From contig CAYGID010000003.1 in the NCBI GenBank assembly GCA_964349835.1, positions 13,423-77,422 on the forward strand: a stretch of DNA of 64,000 nucleotides. Direction: 5' to 3'. Numbering within the stretch: position 1 is the stretch's first letter; each line of letters starts with the position of its first letter. The stretch is from JAQVSH01 sp964349835. Its GTDB lineage: Bacteria; Bacteroidota; Bacteroidia; Bacteroidales; UBA4181. The notes under the pieces are model-generated. The model had not been told where the DNA came from. It saw only the letters and a program-made list of their open reading frames with translations, and ran no database searches. The position numbers were made by a program, and so were the translations under genes. Below, piece after piece: positions 26,761-35,876 of this stretch.

Positions 26761-28719
26761 TTATTTGTCCTGATTTTGTATTTTGTTCATACCGGCCATT
26801 TTCATGATTGCCAGGAGGGCTCCTACACTCCATGCCTGCGAAATAGCCCCTCTGCCCACGTGTGGCGGATCGCCGTTGTAAATTTCGGAGATGGTTCCAA
26901 TTCCGTGAATGGTCATCTCTTCGCTAAACCCCTCAATCAGGTTTTTCAAAAACTGTTTCCCCGATCTTTTATTCATCTTGAGGTAACCTTCGCAGTAGGG
27001 TTCAAGCAGCCAAGGCCAAACGGTTCCCTGATGATAGGCTGAATCGCGTGTCTCCTGATCTCCATCATAAAGCCCTTTGTAGGCCTTGTCGCGAGGCGAA
27101 AGGGTTCTCAACCCCCGAGGGGTTAACAATTCTCCGGTCACCAAGTCGAGTACCGATTTTTGCTGCTCCGCCTGCAAGGGGGTAAAAGGAAGCGAAACGG
27201 CAAAAATCTGGTTGGGACGAATAGAGCAGTCGGGCTTCTCACCATCCGAACAGTCGGCCAGATAGCCCCGCTCTTCAATCCAAAAGAGTTTCATAAAAGA
27301 GGCAGCTGTCAGCTCCGGAATCGCTTCCCAGCCCGACACTTCGAGGGAGTCGCCGTGAGCCCTGGCCAACTTCAGATACCAGCAAACCGCATTATACCAA
27401 AGCAAATTCAGCTCTACCGCGTAACCACGCCGGGGCGTAACCGGCACACCGTTCACCACCGCATCCATCCAGGTGAGAGCCTTTCCTTCGGCGCCCTGCC
27501 AAATAAGACCATTGCTGTGCATCGATATATTATAGGGCAATCCCTTACGAAAGCCCTCCAGAATGGCCTTCATCGGCTTTTTGTACAACTTCCAAACCTG
27601 CCCTTCGGAGGTCGCTTCGGCAAACTTCTGCAGCGTCTGGAAAAACCAGAGCGGCGCATCGGCCGAATTAAAGGCGGGAGCGTCGTGGCCACCCATGTTA
27701 GGGAAAAGGCCGCCGTCCATTCTTCTTACCATCGTATCGATGGCTTCCTTACAGGTTTTTGTATCGCCTAACGCCAACGTAATGCCTGGAAGGGCAATAA
27801 AGGTGTCGCGCCCCCAAGCTCCAAACCAGGGATATCCCGCAATAATCTCGGTTTTCGCCTCTCTGCGCACAATAAACTGTTGAGCTGCATTTTGCAAACA
27901 ATCAAAAAAATCGGCTCGCAATACCCTTGTTTTAAGTGAAGCGGTAAATTTTTTCGAAAAACCCGAAGGCGCCTCATCATGGAGGCTGGCCGAAAAGAGT
28001 ACACTTTCGCCCTTTTTCAGCTCCATCTCAAAATAGCCGGGCGAAAAAAGATCCTCTTTGTAATCGTATCCCCGGTCTTGCTCTTTATAATACTCAACCC
28101 CATAATACCAATCGGGGATTTGCACAAAATCGCTCTCCTTCGACATCTGCATATGGAGCGCCGGCAAAGCCGGATACATCTGGCTGCTGATGCCATTCTT
28201 AATGAAGGTTACTTTGCTGTTGGCATAGATATTGGCGTGGGCCAACTCGTGAATTCCCCTGTTCGCCAACATAGGTCTCAGACGGAGACGTGTGGGCGAA
28301 TGGGCATCCTGCAAGGTATACTTCACCAAAATCTGGTCGCGCTCATCAATCATGATGAACTCCTTCGTTAAAAGAACACCCCCTACACGGTAGGTAATTT
28401 TAGGAATGTACTCGATATCGTAATCGACCACATATTTATGCCCCTTCGGGCAATAGGTTTCGGGACCGTACTTGTGAATGGCCAGATTAAATTCGGCATC
28501 GTGCTGAATCACAGTTTCATCGAGAGAGGAGAGAAATACAAAACGTTCACCATGGAGCGAAGAGACCGGACAGACCAGCAACCCGTGGTACTTGCGTGTG
28601 TTGCACCCGATAATGGAGGAAGAAGCATATGCGCCCGATCTGTTGGTGCGGATAAATTCGCGACTGGTGGAATACTCCAGATTCACCAGCTGAGATTTGT
28701 CGAAATTCAGATATTTCAT
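26761..28719 (-). CDS. Glycogen debranching enzyme (amylo-alpha-1,6-glucosidase, GH133)
   Basis: A 652-residue enzyme that removes alpha-1,6 branches from glycogen. The N-terminal domain has RTNRSGAYASSSIIGCNTRK YHGLLV (about residues 23-48). The C-terminal (alpha/alpha)6 barrel has AGYPWFGAWGRDTFIALPG with the catalytic-region aspartate, and YHQGTVWPWLLEPYCEGYLK near the end. I chose the ATG at 28719 because it directly precedes the conserved FDKSQLVNLEYSTSREF. The frame is open to 28836, but those 39 residues are hydrophobic and unlike the family. It is the first gene of the alpha-glucan operon; a weak -7 element (TATTTTTG, minus strand, 28737-28744) lies 17 bp upstream. Confidence 0.9.
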   Translation of the reverse strand: MKYLNFDKSQLVNLEYSTSREFIRTNRSGAYASSSIIGCNTRKYHGLLVCPVSSLHGERFVFLSSLDETVIQHDAEFNLAIHKYGPETYCPKGHKYVVDYDIEYIPKITYRVGGVLLTKEFIMIDERDQILVKYTLQDAHSPTRLRLRPMLANRGIHELAHANIYANSKVTFIKNGISSQMYPALPALHMQMSKESDFVQIPDWYYGVEYYKEQDRGYDYKEDLFSPGYFEMELKKGESVLFSASLHDEAPSGFSKKFTASLKTRVLRADFFDCLQNAAQQFIVRREAKTEIIAGYPWFGAWGRDTFIALPGITLALGDTKTCKEAIDTMVRRMDGGLFPNMGGHDAPAFNSADAPLWFFQTLQKFAEATSEGQVWKLYKKPMKAILEGFRKGLPYNISMHSNGLIWQGAEGKALTWMDAVVNGVPVTPRRGYAVELNLLWYNAVCWYLKLARAHGDSLEVSGWEAIPELTAASFMKLFWIEERGYLADCSDGEKPDCSIRPNQIFAVSLPFTPLQAEQQKSVLDLVTGELLTPRGLRTLSPRDKAYKGLYDGDQETRDSAYHQGTVWPWLLEPYCEGYLKMNKRSGKQFLKNLIEGFSEEMTIHGIGTISEIYNGDPPHVGRGAISQAWSVGALLAIMKMAGMNKIQNQDK

Positions 28720-28895
28720 GCTTAATAGTTGTAAACCAAAAATAAAAGTGCAGCCGTCCCCAAAAAATAGAGATGCAGGTAAGCGAGGCCAGTACAATGT
28801 GATGAAGGTACAAAGAAAAATTGGGCATATCAACAAAAATCAGAATCACCCAATGTAAAAACCACCACGGCCGAAAATAGTTCAATGAAAACTTC

Positions 28896-28903
28896 TACAT
28901 TTG
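28896..28903 (+). promoter_or_regulatory. -7 promoter element before the thioredoxin-like lipoprotein
   Basis: TACATTTG matches TAnnTTTG and ends 25 bp before the ATG at 28929; a convincing -33 element is missing. Confidence 0.4.
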
Positions 28904-28928
28904 TCAACATTCGAATTACAAGGTGTAT

Positions 28929-30107
28929 ATGCACAAATATTTTTCCATTTTTCCCCTTGTTCTACTCTTTGCTGCAGGATGCCGAAATAACGGCAATGTC
29001 TCTGTTGAACTTACCTTGGAAGGGGTAACCGACTCGACCGAAATCTACGTCACCGCTCTCTCCGAGACCACCGCAACCGTCGACACCCTCTTCCCGGGTG
29101 TATCGGGTAAAAGTTCGTTTCGCAAGGTGGTTTCGGTGCCGGTTTTTTACTCCATCAGCACAAACCTGGCCCCCAAGGATGCCATCACCATTCTGGCCTC
29201 ACCGGGCAACCGGATTGTGGTTGCCGGAAACGCGGCACACCTCTCGGCCACCTACCGGGTCGAAGGGAGCGAATCATCGGAAAAAATTCAAATGCTGGCC
29301 AACGAAGCACGCAAAGGAGCCTTTATGGTAGATTCGCTGAACACGCTCCTCCTCCGGTTTGTTGACCACCGAAACTACGAAAACATTAAGTTGCTCGCCG
29401 AAGCCACCTTCGAATCGGAGATGCTGAGGCTCCATGAGGCAACCACCACTTTTATCAGCGAAAACCTCTCCGACATGGTCTCGCTCTACGCAGTCTACCT
29501 GCAGGTAGCTCCGGGAACCTTTGTATTGAATGGAGCCGACGACCTGGTGTGGTTCGAAAAGGTAGACTCATCGCTTTATCCCAAATACCCTACCTCGGCC
29601 TTTGTGCAAAAACTTCACGGAAACGTAATCCAGATTAAGGAACAGAATCGCCTCGACAAGGTGCAGAGGATGCTCTCCGGGTTGGGGCAGACAGCCCCTG
29701 ATATTGTAATGAATACGCCTTCGGGATCTCCCTTCTCTCTCCAATCGCTCAGGGGGAAGTATGTATTGGTCGACTTTTGGGCGGGTTGGTGTACGCCCTG
29801 CCGCAAATCCAACAAGCATCTGCGTGAGGTGTACCGGCAATACAAAGATGCCGGGCTCGAAATTCTGCAGGTCTCGCTCGACAGAAACAAAGCGCAGTGG
29901 ACAGAGGCAATTGCCGAAGACAGCACAAACCTCTGGAAGCATGTATCCGATCTGAAATACTGGGAATCGGCTGTAGTTTCGGCCTACGATCTGGAGGAGA
30001 TTCCCGCCAATTTTCTACTCGACAAAGAGGGTACCATCATTGCGAAGGATCTCTTTGGCGAGAAACTCTCCGAAAAATTAGCCACTCTGCTGGAGAATGC
30101 AAAATAG
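28929..30107 (+). CDS. TlpA/ResA-type thioredoxin-domain lipoprotein
   Basis: A 392-residue predicted lipoprotein. The signal peptide MHKYFSIFPLVLLFAAGC has its lipobox cysteine at residue 18, and this decides the ATG at 28929 over an in-frame GTG at 28923. Residues to about 230 form the extracytoplasmic N-terminal domain (DUF4369-like) common in this family. The C-terminal thioredoxin domain has VDFWAGWCTPCRKSNKHL with the WCxxC redox pair and a cis-proline loop in EEIPANFLLD. Expected to reduce disulfides or help cytochrome c or protein maturation outside the inner membrane. It overlaps lpxH by 11 bp. Confidence 0.87.
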   Translation: MHKYFSIFPLVLLFAAGCRNNGNVSVELTLEGVTDSTEIYVTALSETTATVDTLFPGVSGKSSFRKVVSVPVFYSISTNLAPKDAITILASPGNRIVVAGNAAHLSATYRVEGSESSEKIQMLANEARKGAFMVDSLNTLLLRFVDHRNYENIKLLAEATFESEMLRLHEATTTFISENLSDMVSLYAVYLQVAPGTFVLNGADDLVWFEKVDSSLYPKYPTSAFVQKLHGNVIQIKEQNRLDKVQRMLSGLGQTAPDIVMNTPSGSPFSLQSLRGKYVLVDFWAGWCTPCRKSNKHLREVYRQYKDAGLEILQVSLDRNKAQWTEAIAEDSTNLWKHVSDLKYWESAVVSAYDLEEIPANFLLDKEGTIIAKDLFGEKLSEKLATLLENAK

Positions 30108-30933
30108 TGAACTTGAGCTATTACCGGGCAAGCAACTCTTCTTTGCCTCCGACTTCCACCTCGGACTAGGCTCCCGTGAGGAGAGCCTCGCGAGGGAGAA
30201 GCGGGTGGTGGCGTGGTTGCGTGAGATTGCGCCCAGTGCAGGCGCTATTTTCCTGATGGGCGACCTTTTCGATTATTGGTATGAGTTCCGAAAGGTGGTT
30301 CCCGCCGGCTTTGTGCGCTTTCTCGGAACGATTGCCCAAATCACCGACCAGGGGATTCCGGTCTATTTTTTCCCGGGAAACCACGATTTATGGGCCTTCC
30401 GTTACCTGGAAGAGGAGGTGGGGATGCAAATTATTCGACAGGGAATTTTTACCCACCTCTACGGCGTTCCTTTTTACCTCGGACATGGCGACGGGTTGGG
30501 TGCTGCCGAAAAGCAATACCGGATTATGAAAGCCTGCTTTTCGAGCCCAACGCTCCAGTGGCTCTTTTCGAAAATCCATCCCGATTGGAATCTGACCCTT
30601 GGCCAAACCTGGTCGAAACATAGCCGTCTTGCCAAGGGGGTCTACACCCCTTTTATGGGAAGAGAGAAGGAGTTTCAGATCACCTTTGCAGAGAAGAGTT
30701 TGCAAACACATTTTTCCCGGTTTTTCGTGATGGGGCACCGCCACCTTCCTATGGATGTGCACCTTGCAAACGACAGTAGGTTGATTGGCCTGGGCGAATG
30801 GATACACGCCTGCACCTATGCTGTTTTCGACGGACAGGAGATGACCTTGCAGACATACCAGACCGAATATCCGGTGCCCATTTACAGAGAGGGATTACTC
30901 TATCCTTCGGATGGAGGCGCCCAGCCGGTTTAG
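30097..30933 (+). CDS. lpxH: UDP-2,3-diacylglucosamine diphosphatase
   Basis: A 278-residue calcineurin-type phosphoesterase that makes lipid X in lipid A synthesis. Metal motifs: FFASDFHLG (D-x-H), LMGDLFDYWYEF (GDxxD), FFPGNHDLW (GNHD), LGHGDGL, and MGHRHLP (GHxH). The length and the LFDYW motif fit LpxH better than LpxI or LpxG. The ATG overlaps the end of the thioredoxin-like gene by 11 bp. Its 3' end overlaps murA, which runs the opposite way, by 39 bp. Confidence 0.87.
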   Translation: MQNSELELLPGKQLFFASDFHLGLGSREESLAREKRVVAWLREIAPSAGAIFLMGDLFDYWYEFRKVVPAGFVRFLGTIAQITDQGIPVYFFPGNHDLWAFRYLEEEVGMQIIRQGIFTHLYGVPFYLGHGDGLGAAEKQYRIMKACFSSPTLQWLFSKIHPDWNLTLGQTWSKHSRLAKGVYTPFMGREKEFQITFAEKSLQTHFSRFFVMGHRHLPMDVHLANDSRLIGLGEWIHACTYAVFDGQEMTLQTYQTEYPVPIYREGLLYPSDGGAQPV

Positions 30934-32202
30934 TCGGCTGTCGATGGCAGCATAACCGCGGTCAATCTGCTCAACATTCAGAATCACACTTTTTCCTTCG
31001 GCCGAAAGAGCGGCAATCAATAGGGCAACTCCGGCGCGGATGTCGGGCGATGTCATGCGGGTGGCTCGAAGCATATGCCGTTTCGCCAAACCAATCACAA
31101 CCGCCCTGTGAGGATCGCACAAAATAATCTGCGCACCCATGTCGAGCAGTTTGTCGACAAAAAAGAGACGGCTCTCAAACATCTTCTGATGAATCAGCAC
31201 GCTGCCCACCGCCTGAGTAGCAACCACCAGAAAAACGCTCAGCAGGTCGGGTGTCAGACCTGGCCAAGGGGCATCGGAGACACTCATAATGGAACCATCC
31301 ATGAACGACTCAATTTCGTAGCGGTCGTGCGCGGGAATGTAGAGATCATCGCCCCGCTGTTCGATTCGGATTCCCAACCGGCGGAATTGATCGGGAATGA
31401 TGCCCAAATGCGGGCAGGAGACCTCCTCGATGGTGAGCGAAGAACCGGTTATGGCGGCCAGCCCGATAAAACTGCCCACTTCAATCATATCGGGCAATAG
31501 CCTGTGCTCGCACCCTTTGAGCGACGTAACGCCCTCAATAACAAGCAGGTTTGAGCCTACTCCCGTGATGCGAGCCCCCATCCGGTTGAGCATATTACAA
31601 AGTTGTTGAATATACGGCTCGCAAGCGGCGTTGTAAAGCGTGGTGACACCGTCGGCCAAAGAGGCCGCCATTAAAAGATTGGCTGTTCCGGTTACCGAAG
31701 CCTCATCGAGCAGCATATAGGCACCCTTGAGCCGATTGGCTTCTACGCAGAAAACGCCCTCTTCCTGATTAAAACGAGCTGTGGCTCCCAGCTTTTCTAA
31801 CCCGATAAAATGGGTATCCACGCGGCGACGGCCAATTTTATCGCCACCAGGCTGCGGGATGTATCCCCTGCCAAACCGGGCAAGCAATGGCCCCACCATC
31901 ATGATGGAACCCCGAAGGCGGATGGCCTTCATGCGCACCTCCGGATCATTCAACACCTCAATATTCACAGAACCAGCCTGAAAGGCAAAGGAGCCAACCC
32001 CTTTGGGAGTAACCGTTACACCCAGATCTCTGAGAATATCAATGAGAATATTGACATCCAGAATATCGGGCACATTGTGGAGAATCACCTCTTCGGGTGT
32101 AAGCAGACAGGCACAAATAACCTGAAGTGCCTCATTCTTGGCACCCTGAGGTCGTATTGAGCCACTCAGGCGGATACCGCCCTCTATTTCAAAAGCCGCC
32201 AT
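30895..32202 (-). CDS. murA: UDP-N-acetylglucosamine 1-carboxyvinyltransferase, Asp-type active site
   Basis: A 435-residue enzyme for the first committed step of peptidoglycan synthesis (enolpyruvyl transfer from PEP). Lys22 and Asn23 in GAKNEAL bind substrate. The active-site loop reads QPGGDKIGRRRVDTH: position 121 is Asp (codon at 31840-31842) where Escherichia coli MurA has the Cys that fosfomycin alkylates. Asp at this position is known in fosfomycin-resistant MurA of other bacteria and keeps activity. Co-transcribed with the DUF4290 gene, which ends 15 bp upstream; the pair is commonly adjacent in Bacteroidota as I recall. 39 bp convergent overlap with lpxH. Confidence 0.95.
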   Translation of the reverse strand: MAAFEIEGGIRLSGSIRPQGAKNEALQVICACLLTPEEVILHNVPDILDVNILIDILRDLGVTVTPKGVGSFAFQAGSVNIEVLNDPEVRMKAIRLRGSIMMVGPLLARFGRGYIPQPGGDKIGRRRVDTHFIGLEKLGATARFNQEEGVFCVEANRLKGAYMLLDEASVTGTANLLMAASLADGVTTLYNAACEPYIQQLCNMLNRMGARITGVGSNLLVIEGVTSLKGCEHRLLPDMIEVGSFIGLAAITGSSLTIEEVSCPHLGIIPDQFRRLGIRIEQRGDDLYIPAHDRYEIESFMDGSIMSVSDAPWPGLTPDLLSVFLVVATQAVGSVLIHQKMFESRLFFVDKLLDMGAQIILCDPHRAVVIGLAKRHMLRATRMTSPDIRAGVALLIAALSAEGKSVILNVEQIDRGYAAIDSRLNRLGASIRRIE

Positions 32203-32217
32203 ACGGTTTACTCTGGA

Positions 32218-32874
32218 CTACGGTTTCTTGCTGTTTCCGTTGAAGACCCTTCCGTTATTCGGCTTGAAATTCGAATGAAAAGGACGCTTCTTTTTGTTGG
32301 CACTACCCTGTGTCCTCTGCGGAGGATGGATACGCGATTCGGTATACCGCGCAATCTCGGTTACTTTAAGAGCCCCGTTCGAAAGCCGTTCAAGATCCTT
32401 AATAATTATCTCGTCTTCTACGCCATCGCGATTCCAGGAGAGGTACGACTTCTTCATATTGATGGCAATCAGCTCTACCAAATGGTTCCGCATCTCCCCC
32501 TCCTCCATATCGCATGCAACCCTGATCATGGCCAAAATGATGCTGCCGTAATGCCGATTGGCAACCGACAGGGTAGGATAAGGCACGGAATGGGGCTTTT
32601 CGTTGAGTGTTTCGAGGGTGGGAAGCTCGTAGGGGTAATCAATATCGAGTTTAAAGTCCGACATAATGGCCAAATGATCCCATAGCTTGTGTTTGAAATC
32701 ATTCACATCGCGAAGATGGGGCTGAATAGTTCCCATAATATCGATAATGCTTTTGGCGGCCCTGTTTCGTTCGTCGCGATCGACAATGGTTTGTATATGG
32801 TCTACCATCTCCTGAATATTCCTCCCATATTCGGGAAAAATAAGCTTCTTTCTGGAGGTGTTGTACTCAAACAT
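32218..32874 (-). CDS. DUF4290 family protein
   Basis: A 218-residue protein of unknown function found in Bacteroidota. The start is set by the family N-terminus MFEYNTSRKKLIFPEYGRNI; the longer frame to 33030 is unlike the family. The C-terminus (about residues 180-218) is basic and rich in Asn, Lys, Pro and Gly, a possible nucleic-acid-binding tail. It lies 15 bp before murA in what looks like a two-gene operon, so a link to cell-wall synthesis is possible but unproven. Confidence 0.85.
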   Translation of the reverse strand: MFEYNTSRKKLIFPEYGRNIQEMVDHIQTIVDRDERNRAAKSIIDIMGTIQPHLRDVNDFKHKLWDHLAIMSDFKLDIDYPYELPTLETLNEKPHSVPYPTLSVANRHYGSIILAMIRVACDMEEGEMRNHLVELIAINMKKSYLSWNRDGVEDEIIIKDLERLSNGALKVTEIARYTESRIHPPQRTQGSANKKKRPFHSNFKPNNGRVFNGNSKKP

Positions 32875-32904
32875 AGGGCAATGGGTATCAAAATAATTGG
32901 CGCA

Positions 32905-32922
32905 CAAAGATAGGCAAAGATA
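32905..32922 (-). promoter_or_regulatory. Two tandem -7 elements before DUF4290-murA
   Basis: CAAAGATA occurs at 32905-32912 and again at 32915-32922, each reading TATCTTTG on the minus strand. Both match TAnnTTTG and lie 31-48 bp before the ATG. The 10-bp spacing puts them one helical turn apart. No clear -33 element for either. Confidence 0.4.
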
Positions 32923-33090
32923 TGTAATAATACGGAACCGCGGGTCGACAGCCCGAGAGGCATAGCAAAATGACACGAAATTTCGGCTCGAAACAATATA
33001 AATTAAGAAACAGGTTGGATATTCTGCCAAAAAGTAGGATTTTTGTCTTAGAATTTGAGAATTTAAAATCTAACCGCATTTATTCAAATC

Positions 33091-33999
33091 ATGATGGAAA
33101 AAATCAAAGTTGCCGTTGTTGGATATGGAAATATTGGCCGTTATACCGTCGAAGCGGTGTTGGAGGCTCCCGATATGGAGTTGGCAGGAGTGGTTCGGCG
33201 TGCCGAGTCGCTGCAAACCAGCCCCCCCGAACTAAACGGTGTTAAGGTGGTTTCTCATATTCAGGAACTCGGAGCTGTACACGTGGCTATTCTGTGCGGC
33301 CCTACCCGTTCGATTCCCCAAACGGCATCGGCTATAGCGGCTCTGGGCATTCATACTGTCGACAGTTTCGACATCCACGGGGAGGCGTTGTGGAATTTGA
33401 GGAGCCTTTTGGACACCCTCTGCAAAAAACATAACTGCACCTCCATCATTTCGGCCGGCTGGGATCCGGGAAGCGACTCTGTTGTGCGAACCCTTATGTT
33501 GGCCATGGCGCCTAAAGGGCTTACTTACACCAACTTCGGACCCGGCATGAGCATGGGACACTCAGTGGCTGCCAAATCGAAGGAGGGGGTAAAAAAAGCG
33601 CTCTCCATGACCATTCCTACCGGAACAGGAGTACACCGCCGCATGGTCTATATCGAGTTGGAAGAGGGTGCCGACTTTGCGAAGGTCGAGAAAGCGATTC
33701 TCTCCGACGATTACTTTTCAAAAGACCAAACCATAGTGCAGCAGGTGGCTTCGGTCGATGCACTGACCGACATGGGTCACGGCGTGCTGATGGAGCGGAA
33801 AGGCGTTTCGGGCCGCACCCAGAACCAGCTTTTTGAATTCCGCATGAAGATTAACAATCCTGCCCTCACAGCACAGATTCTTGTGAGCTGTGCAAGAGCC
33901 TGCACCAAACAGCAACCCGGCGCCTATACCATGCCCGAAGTTCCGGTAATGGATCTTCTGCCGGGCGACAGGGAGACTCTTGTAAAAAGCCTGGTATAG
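33091..33999 (+). CDS. ddh: meso-Diaminopimelate D-dehydrogenase
   Basis: A 302-residue NADPH-dependent enzyme that aminates tetrahydrodipicolinate to meso-diaminopimelate in one step, for lysine and peptidoglycan. The Rossmann loop VVGYGNIGRYTVEAVLEAP is at about residues 9-27; SAGWDPGSDSVVRTL and the TNFGPGMSMGHSVAAK block are typical of Ddh. Two ATGs are adjacent (33091 and 33094); either may be used. It is a single gene, divergent from DUF4290-murA and convergent with the small regulator, with a hairpin after its stop. Confidence 0.95.
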   Translation: MMEKIKVAVVGYGNIGRYTVEAVLEAPDMELAGVVRRAESLQTSPPELNGVKVVSHIQELGAVHVAILCGPTRSIPQTASAIAALGIHTVDSFDIHGEALWNLRSLLDTLCKKHNCTSIISAGWDPGSDSVVRTLMLAMAPKGLTYTNFGPGMSMGHSVAAKSKEGVKKALSMTIPTGTGVHRRMVYIELEEGADFAKVEKAILSDDYFSKDQTIVQQVASVDALTDMGHGVLMERKGVSGRTQNQLFEFRMKINNPALTAQILVSCARACTKQQPGAYTMPEVPVMDLLPGDRETLVKSLV

Positions 34000-34013
34000 T
34001 CCGCTCTGTCTGC

Positions 34014-34051
34014 GCCTCCTTCCCGAATGCCAACGCACGCGGGAAGGAGGC
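34014..34051. terminator. 12-bp GC-rich hairpin between convergent genes
   Basis: Bases 34014-34025 (gcctccttcccg) pair perfectly with 34040-34051 around a 14-base loop. It lies 14 bp after the ddh stop and 25 bp from the stop of the convergent regulator. There is no T-run on either strand, so it may protect or process both mRNA 3' ends rather than act as a standard intrinsic terminator. Confidence 0.55.
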
Positions 34052-34075
34052 CAAGACATAATGATCAGCCTTTCT

Positions 34076-34258
34076 CTATTTTGCCGAAACAGCGTAATAA
34101 CAGCGGCGGGGCGATTCTACTCTATCAGCCTCTTTAAGTTGTTTGATGGCCTTATCAACCACTTTGCGATCGAGACCTGTGGCTTCGGCGATCTGCCCGG
34201 GCGATACCGGGGCTCCTGCCTTTTCCATATACTCCAGGATTATTGCATGATTCTCCAT
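34076..34258 (-). CDS. Small winged-helix/HTH DNA-binding protein
   Basis: A 60-residue protein, all of it one helix-turn-helix unit: PVSPGQIAEATGLDRKVVDKAIKQLKE is the helix-turn-helix (about residues 17-43), followed by a short wing (RVESPRRCYYAVS). The ATG at 34258 starts just before the first helix; the frame remains open to 34327 but that extension lies in the upstream intergenic region. It is a single gene, so the regulon is unknown. Such short proteins are common in Bacteroidales. Confidence 0.72.
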   Translation of the reverse strand: MENHAIILEYMEKAGAPVSPGQIAEATGLDRKVVDKAIKQLKEADRVESPRRCYYAVSAK

Positions 34259-34339
34259 AGGTTTTACATTGAATGGGTTAATAACCCCGAAAAATAAAAC
34301 AAAATGCGTTTCCGGAGTGCAATCCATGATGGGAATTGA

Positions 34340-34347
34340 TACTTTTG
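34340..34347 (+). promoter_or_regulatory. -7 promoter element before mlaE
   Basis: TACTTTTG matches TAnnTTTG and ends 15 bp before the mlaE ATG. No -33 TTTG at the usual distance. Confidence 0.42.
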
Positions 34348-34362
34348 TATAAAAAATAGCGC

Positions 34363-35103
34363 ATGGCTGTTCTGGAACATATTGGAAAATATATGCTGTT
34401 TATGGGTCGGGTCTTTTCCAAACCCGAACGGTTCCGGGTATACTACAAACAGATTATCCGTGAAATTGAGAGTTTGGGCATCAGTTCCATTGGAATTGTA
34501 ACCATAATCTCTCTCTTCATTGGGGCAGTAATTACCATTCAAACTGCCTACAATATGGAGAACCCGTTCCTCCCCTCCTATCTGATCGGACTTATGGCCA
34601 GAGATACCATTCTACTGGAATTCTCTTCGACCATCATTGCTCTTATTCTGGCAGGCAAGGCGGGCTCCAGCATTTCGTCCGAGATTGGCACCATGCAGGT
34701 TACCGAACAGATTGATGCGCTCGAAATCATGGGGGTCAACTCGGCCTGCTTCTTGGTTCTTCCCAAAATTATCGCTGCCCTCTTCTTCTTCCCGGTGCTT
34801 TGCGTAATGAGCATGATGGTAGGAATTTTAGGGGGATGGTCGCTCGGCTCCCTTTCGGGTGTGGTTGCCTCCGGAGATTTTATCGCGGGCATCAGGTACG
34901 CCCTGAATCTCTATTATGTTTGGTACGCCGTCATGAAAATGCTGGTCTACGCTGTGATAATTACAACCATTCCGGCCTATTTCGGTTATCATGTTACGGG
35001 CGGCTCGCTCGAGGTGGGAAAGGCTAGTACCACCTCCGTGGTTTGGAGCAGCATTTTAATCCTTGTGGCCGACTTGATTCTCACCCAAATGATGCTCTCA
35101 TGA
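34363..35103 (+). CDS. mlaE: Phospholipid ABC transporter permease MlaE
   Basis: A 246-residue inner-membrane permease with about five or six helices. SIGIVTIISLFIGAVITIQT near residues 40-60 and FSSTIIALILAGKAGSSISS EIGTM near residues 86-110 are MlaE/TTG2B signatures. With MlaF it forms the transporter that keeps outer-membrane lipid asymmetry. The stop overlaps the mlaF ATG by 4 bp. The substrate-binding MCE protein (MlaD) is not encoded directly after mlaF. Confidence 0.92.
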   Translation: MAVLEHIGKYMLFMGRVFSKPERFRVYYKQIIREIESLGISSIGIVTIISLFIGAVITIQTAYNMENPFLPSYLIGLMARDTILLEFSSTIIALILAGKAGSSISSEIGTMQVTEQIDALEIMGVNSACFLVLPKIIAALFFFPVLCVMSMMVGILGGWSLGSLSGVVASGDFIAGIRYALNLYYVWYAVMKMLVYAVIITTIPAYFGYHVTGGSLEVGKASTTSVVWSSILILVADLILTQMMLS

Positions 35104-35876
35104 TTGAGCTCCGAAACATTTCAAAAAGTTTTGGCGACAAGGAAGTAACCAAAAACTTTTCGACCCTCTTCGAAAGCGGGAAAACTAACCTGGTGATTGG
35201 AGAGAGCGGCTCGGGAAAGACAGTTCTCATTAAGTTAATTGTGGGGCTGCTACTACCCGATTCGGGCGACATCGTGTACGACGATGTGGTTTTTAATCGG
35301 CTGCCCTTCGAAGAGAAAAAGGAGATTCGCAAGCAAATCGGAATGCTCTTTCAGGGAGGTGCCCTCTTCGACTCCTCGACCATCGAGGAGAATGTCCGTT
35401 TTCCCCTCAATATGTTTACCAATATGTCGACAGCCGAAAAGAGAAAGCGGGTCGATTTTTGCCTCGACCGGGTTAACCTGAGTGAGGCCCACAAACTCTA
35501 TCCGGCCGAAATTAGCGGGGGAATGAAAAAACGGGCGGCCATTGCAAGGGCCATCGCCATGAATCCCAAATATCTTTTCTGCGACGAACCCAACTCCGGT
35601 CTCGATCCGCAAACTTCGATCCTGATCGACGATTTGATTAAGGAGATTACTATTGAATATAACATCACGACCATTGTGAACACCCACGATATGAATTCGG
35701 TGTTATCCATTGGCGATAAGGTGATTTTTGTGTACGAAGGCGAAAAGGGATGGGAAGGAACCAAAGAGGATATTCTTCACACCCGGAACGAGGCGCTCAA
35801 CAGCTTTGTTTTTGCTACCAATATGGGGAAAAAGCTCAAAAGTTTGTTGGGTTCGGCTACACCAAATCCCACCTGA
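35100..35876 (+). CDS. mlaF: Phospholipid ABC transporter ATPase MlaF
   Basis: A 258-residue ATPase. Walker A VIGESGSGKTVLI, signature ISGGMKKRAAIARAI, Walker B YLFCDEPNSGLDPQTS and the H-loop NTHDM are present; the Lys-Lys-Arg after the signature is typical of MlaF. The ATG at 35100 overlaps the mlaE stop as ATGA; the longer frame from 35043 lies inside mlaE. The 3' end overlaps the convergent U32 peptidase gene by 20 bp. Confidence 0.93.
   Translation: MIELRNISKSFGDKEVTKNFSTLFESGKTNLVIGESGSGKTVLIKLIVGLLLPDSGDIVYDDVVFNRLPFEEKKEIRKQIGMLFQGGALFDSSTIEENVRFPLNMFTNMSTAEKRKRVDFCLDRVNLSEAHKLYPAEISGGMKKRAAIARAIAMNPKYLFCDEPNSGLDPQTSILIDDLIKEITIEYNITTIVNTHDMNSVLSIGDKVIFVYEGEKGWEGTKEDILHTRNEALNSFVFATNMGKKLKSLLGSATPNPT

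Noticed and set aside
32875..33030. 52-residue N-terminal extension of the DUF4290 protein
   Set aside because: The family N-terminus begins at 32874 and the extension spans the tandem -7 promoter elements.
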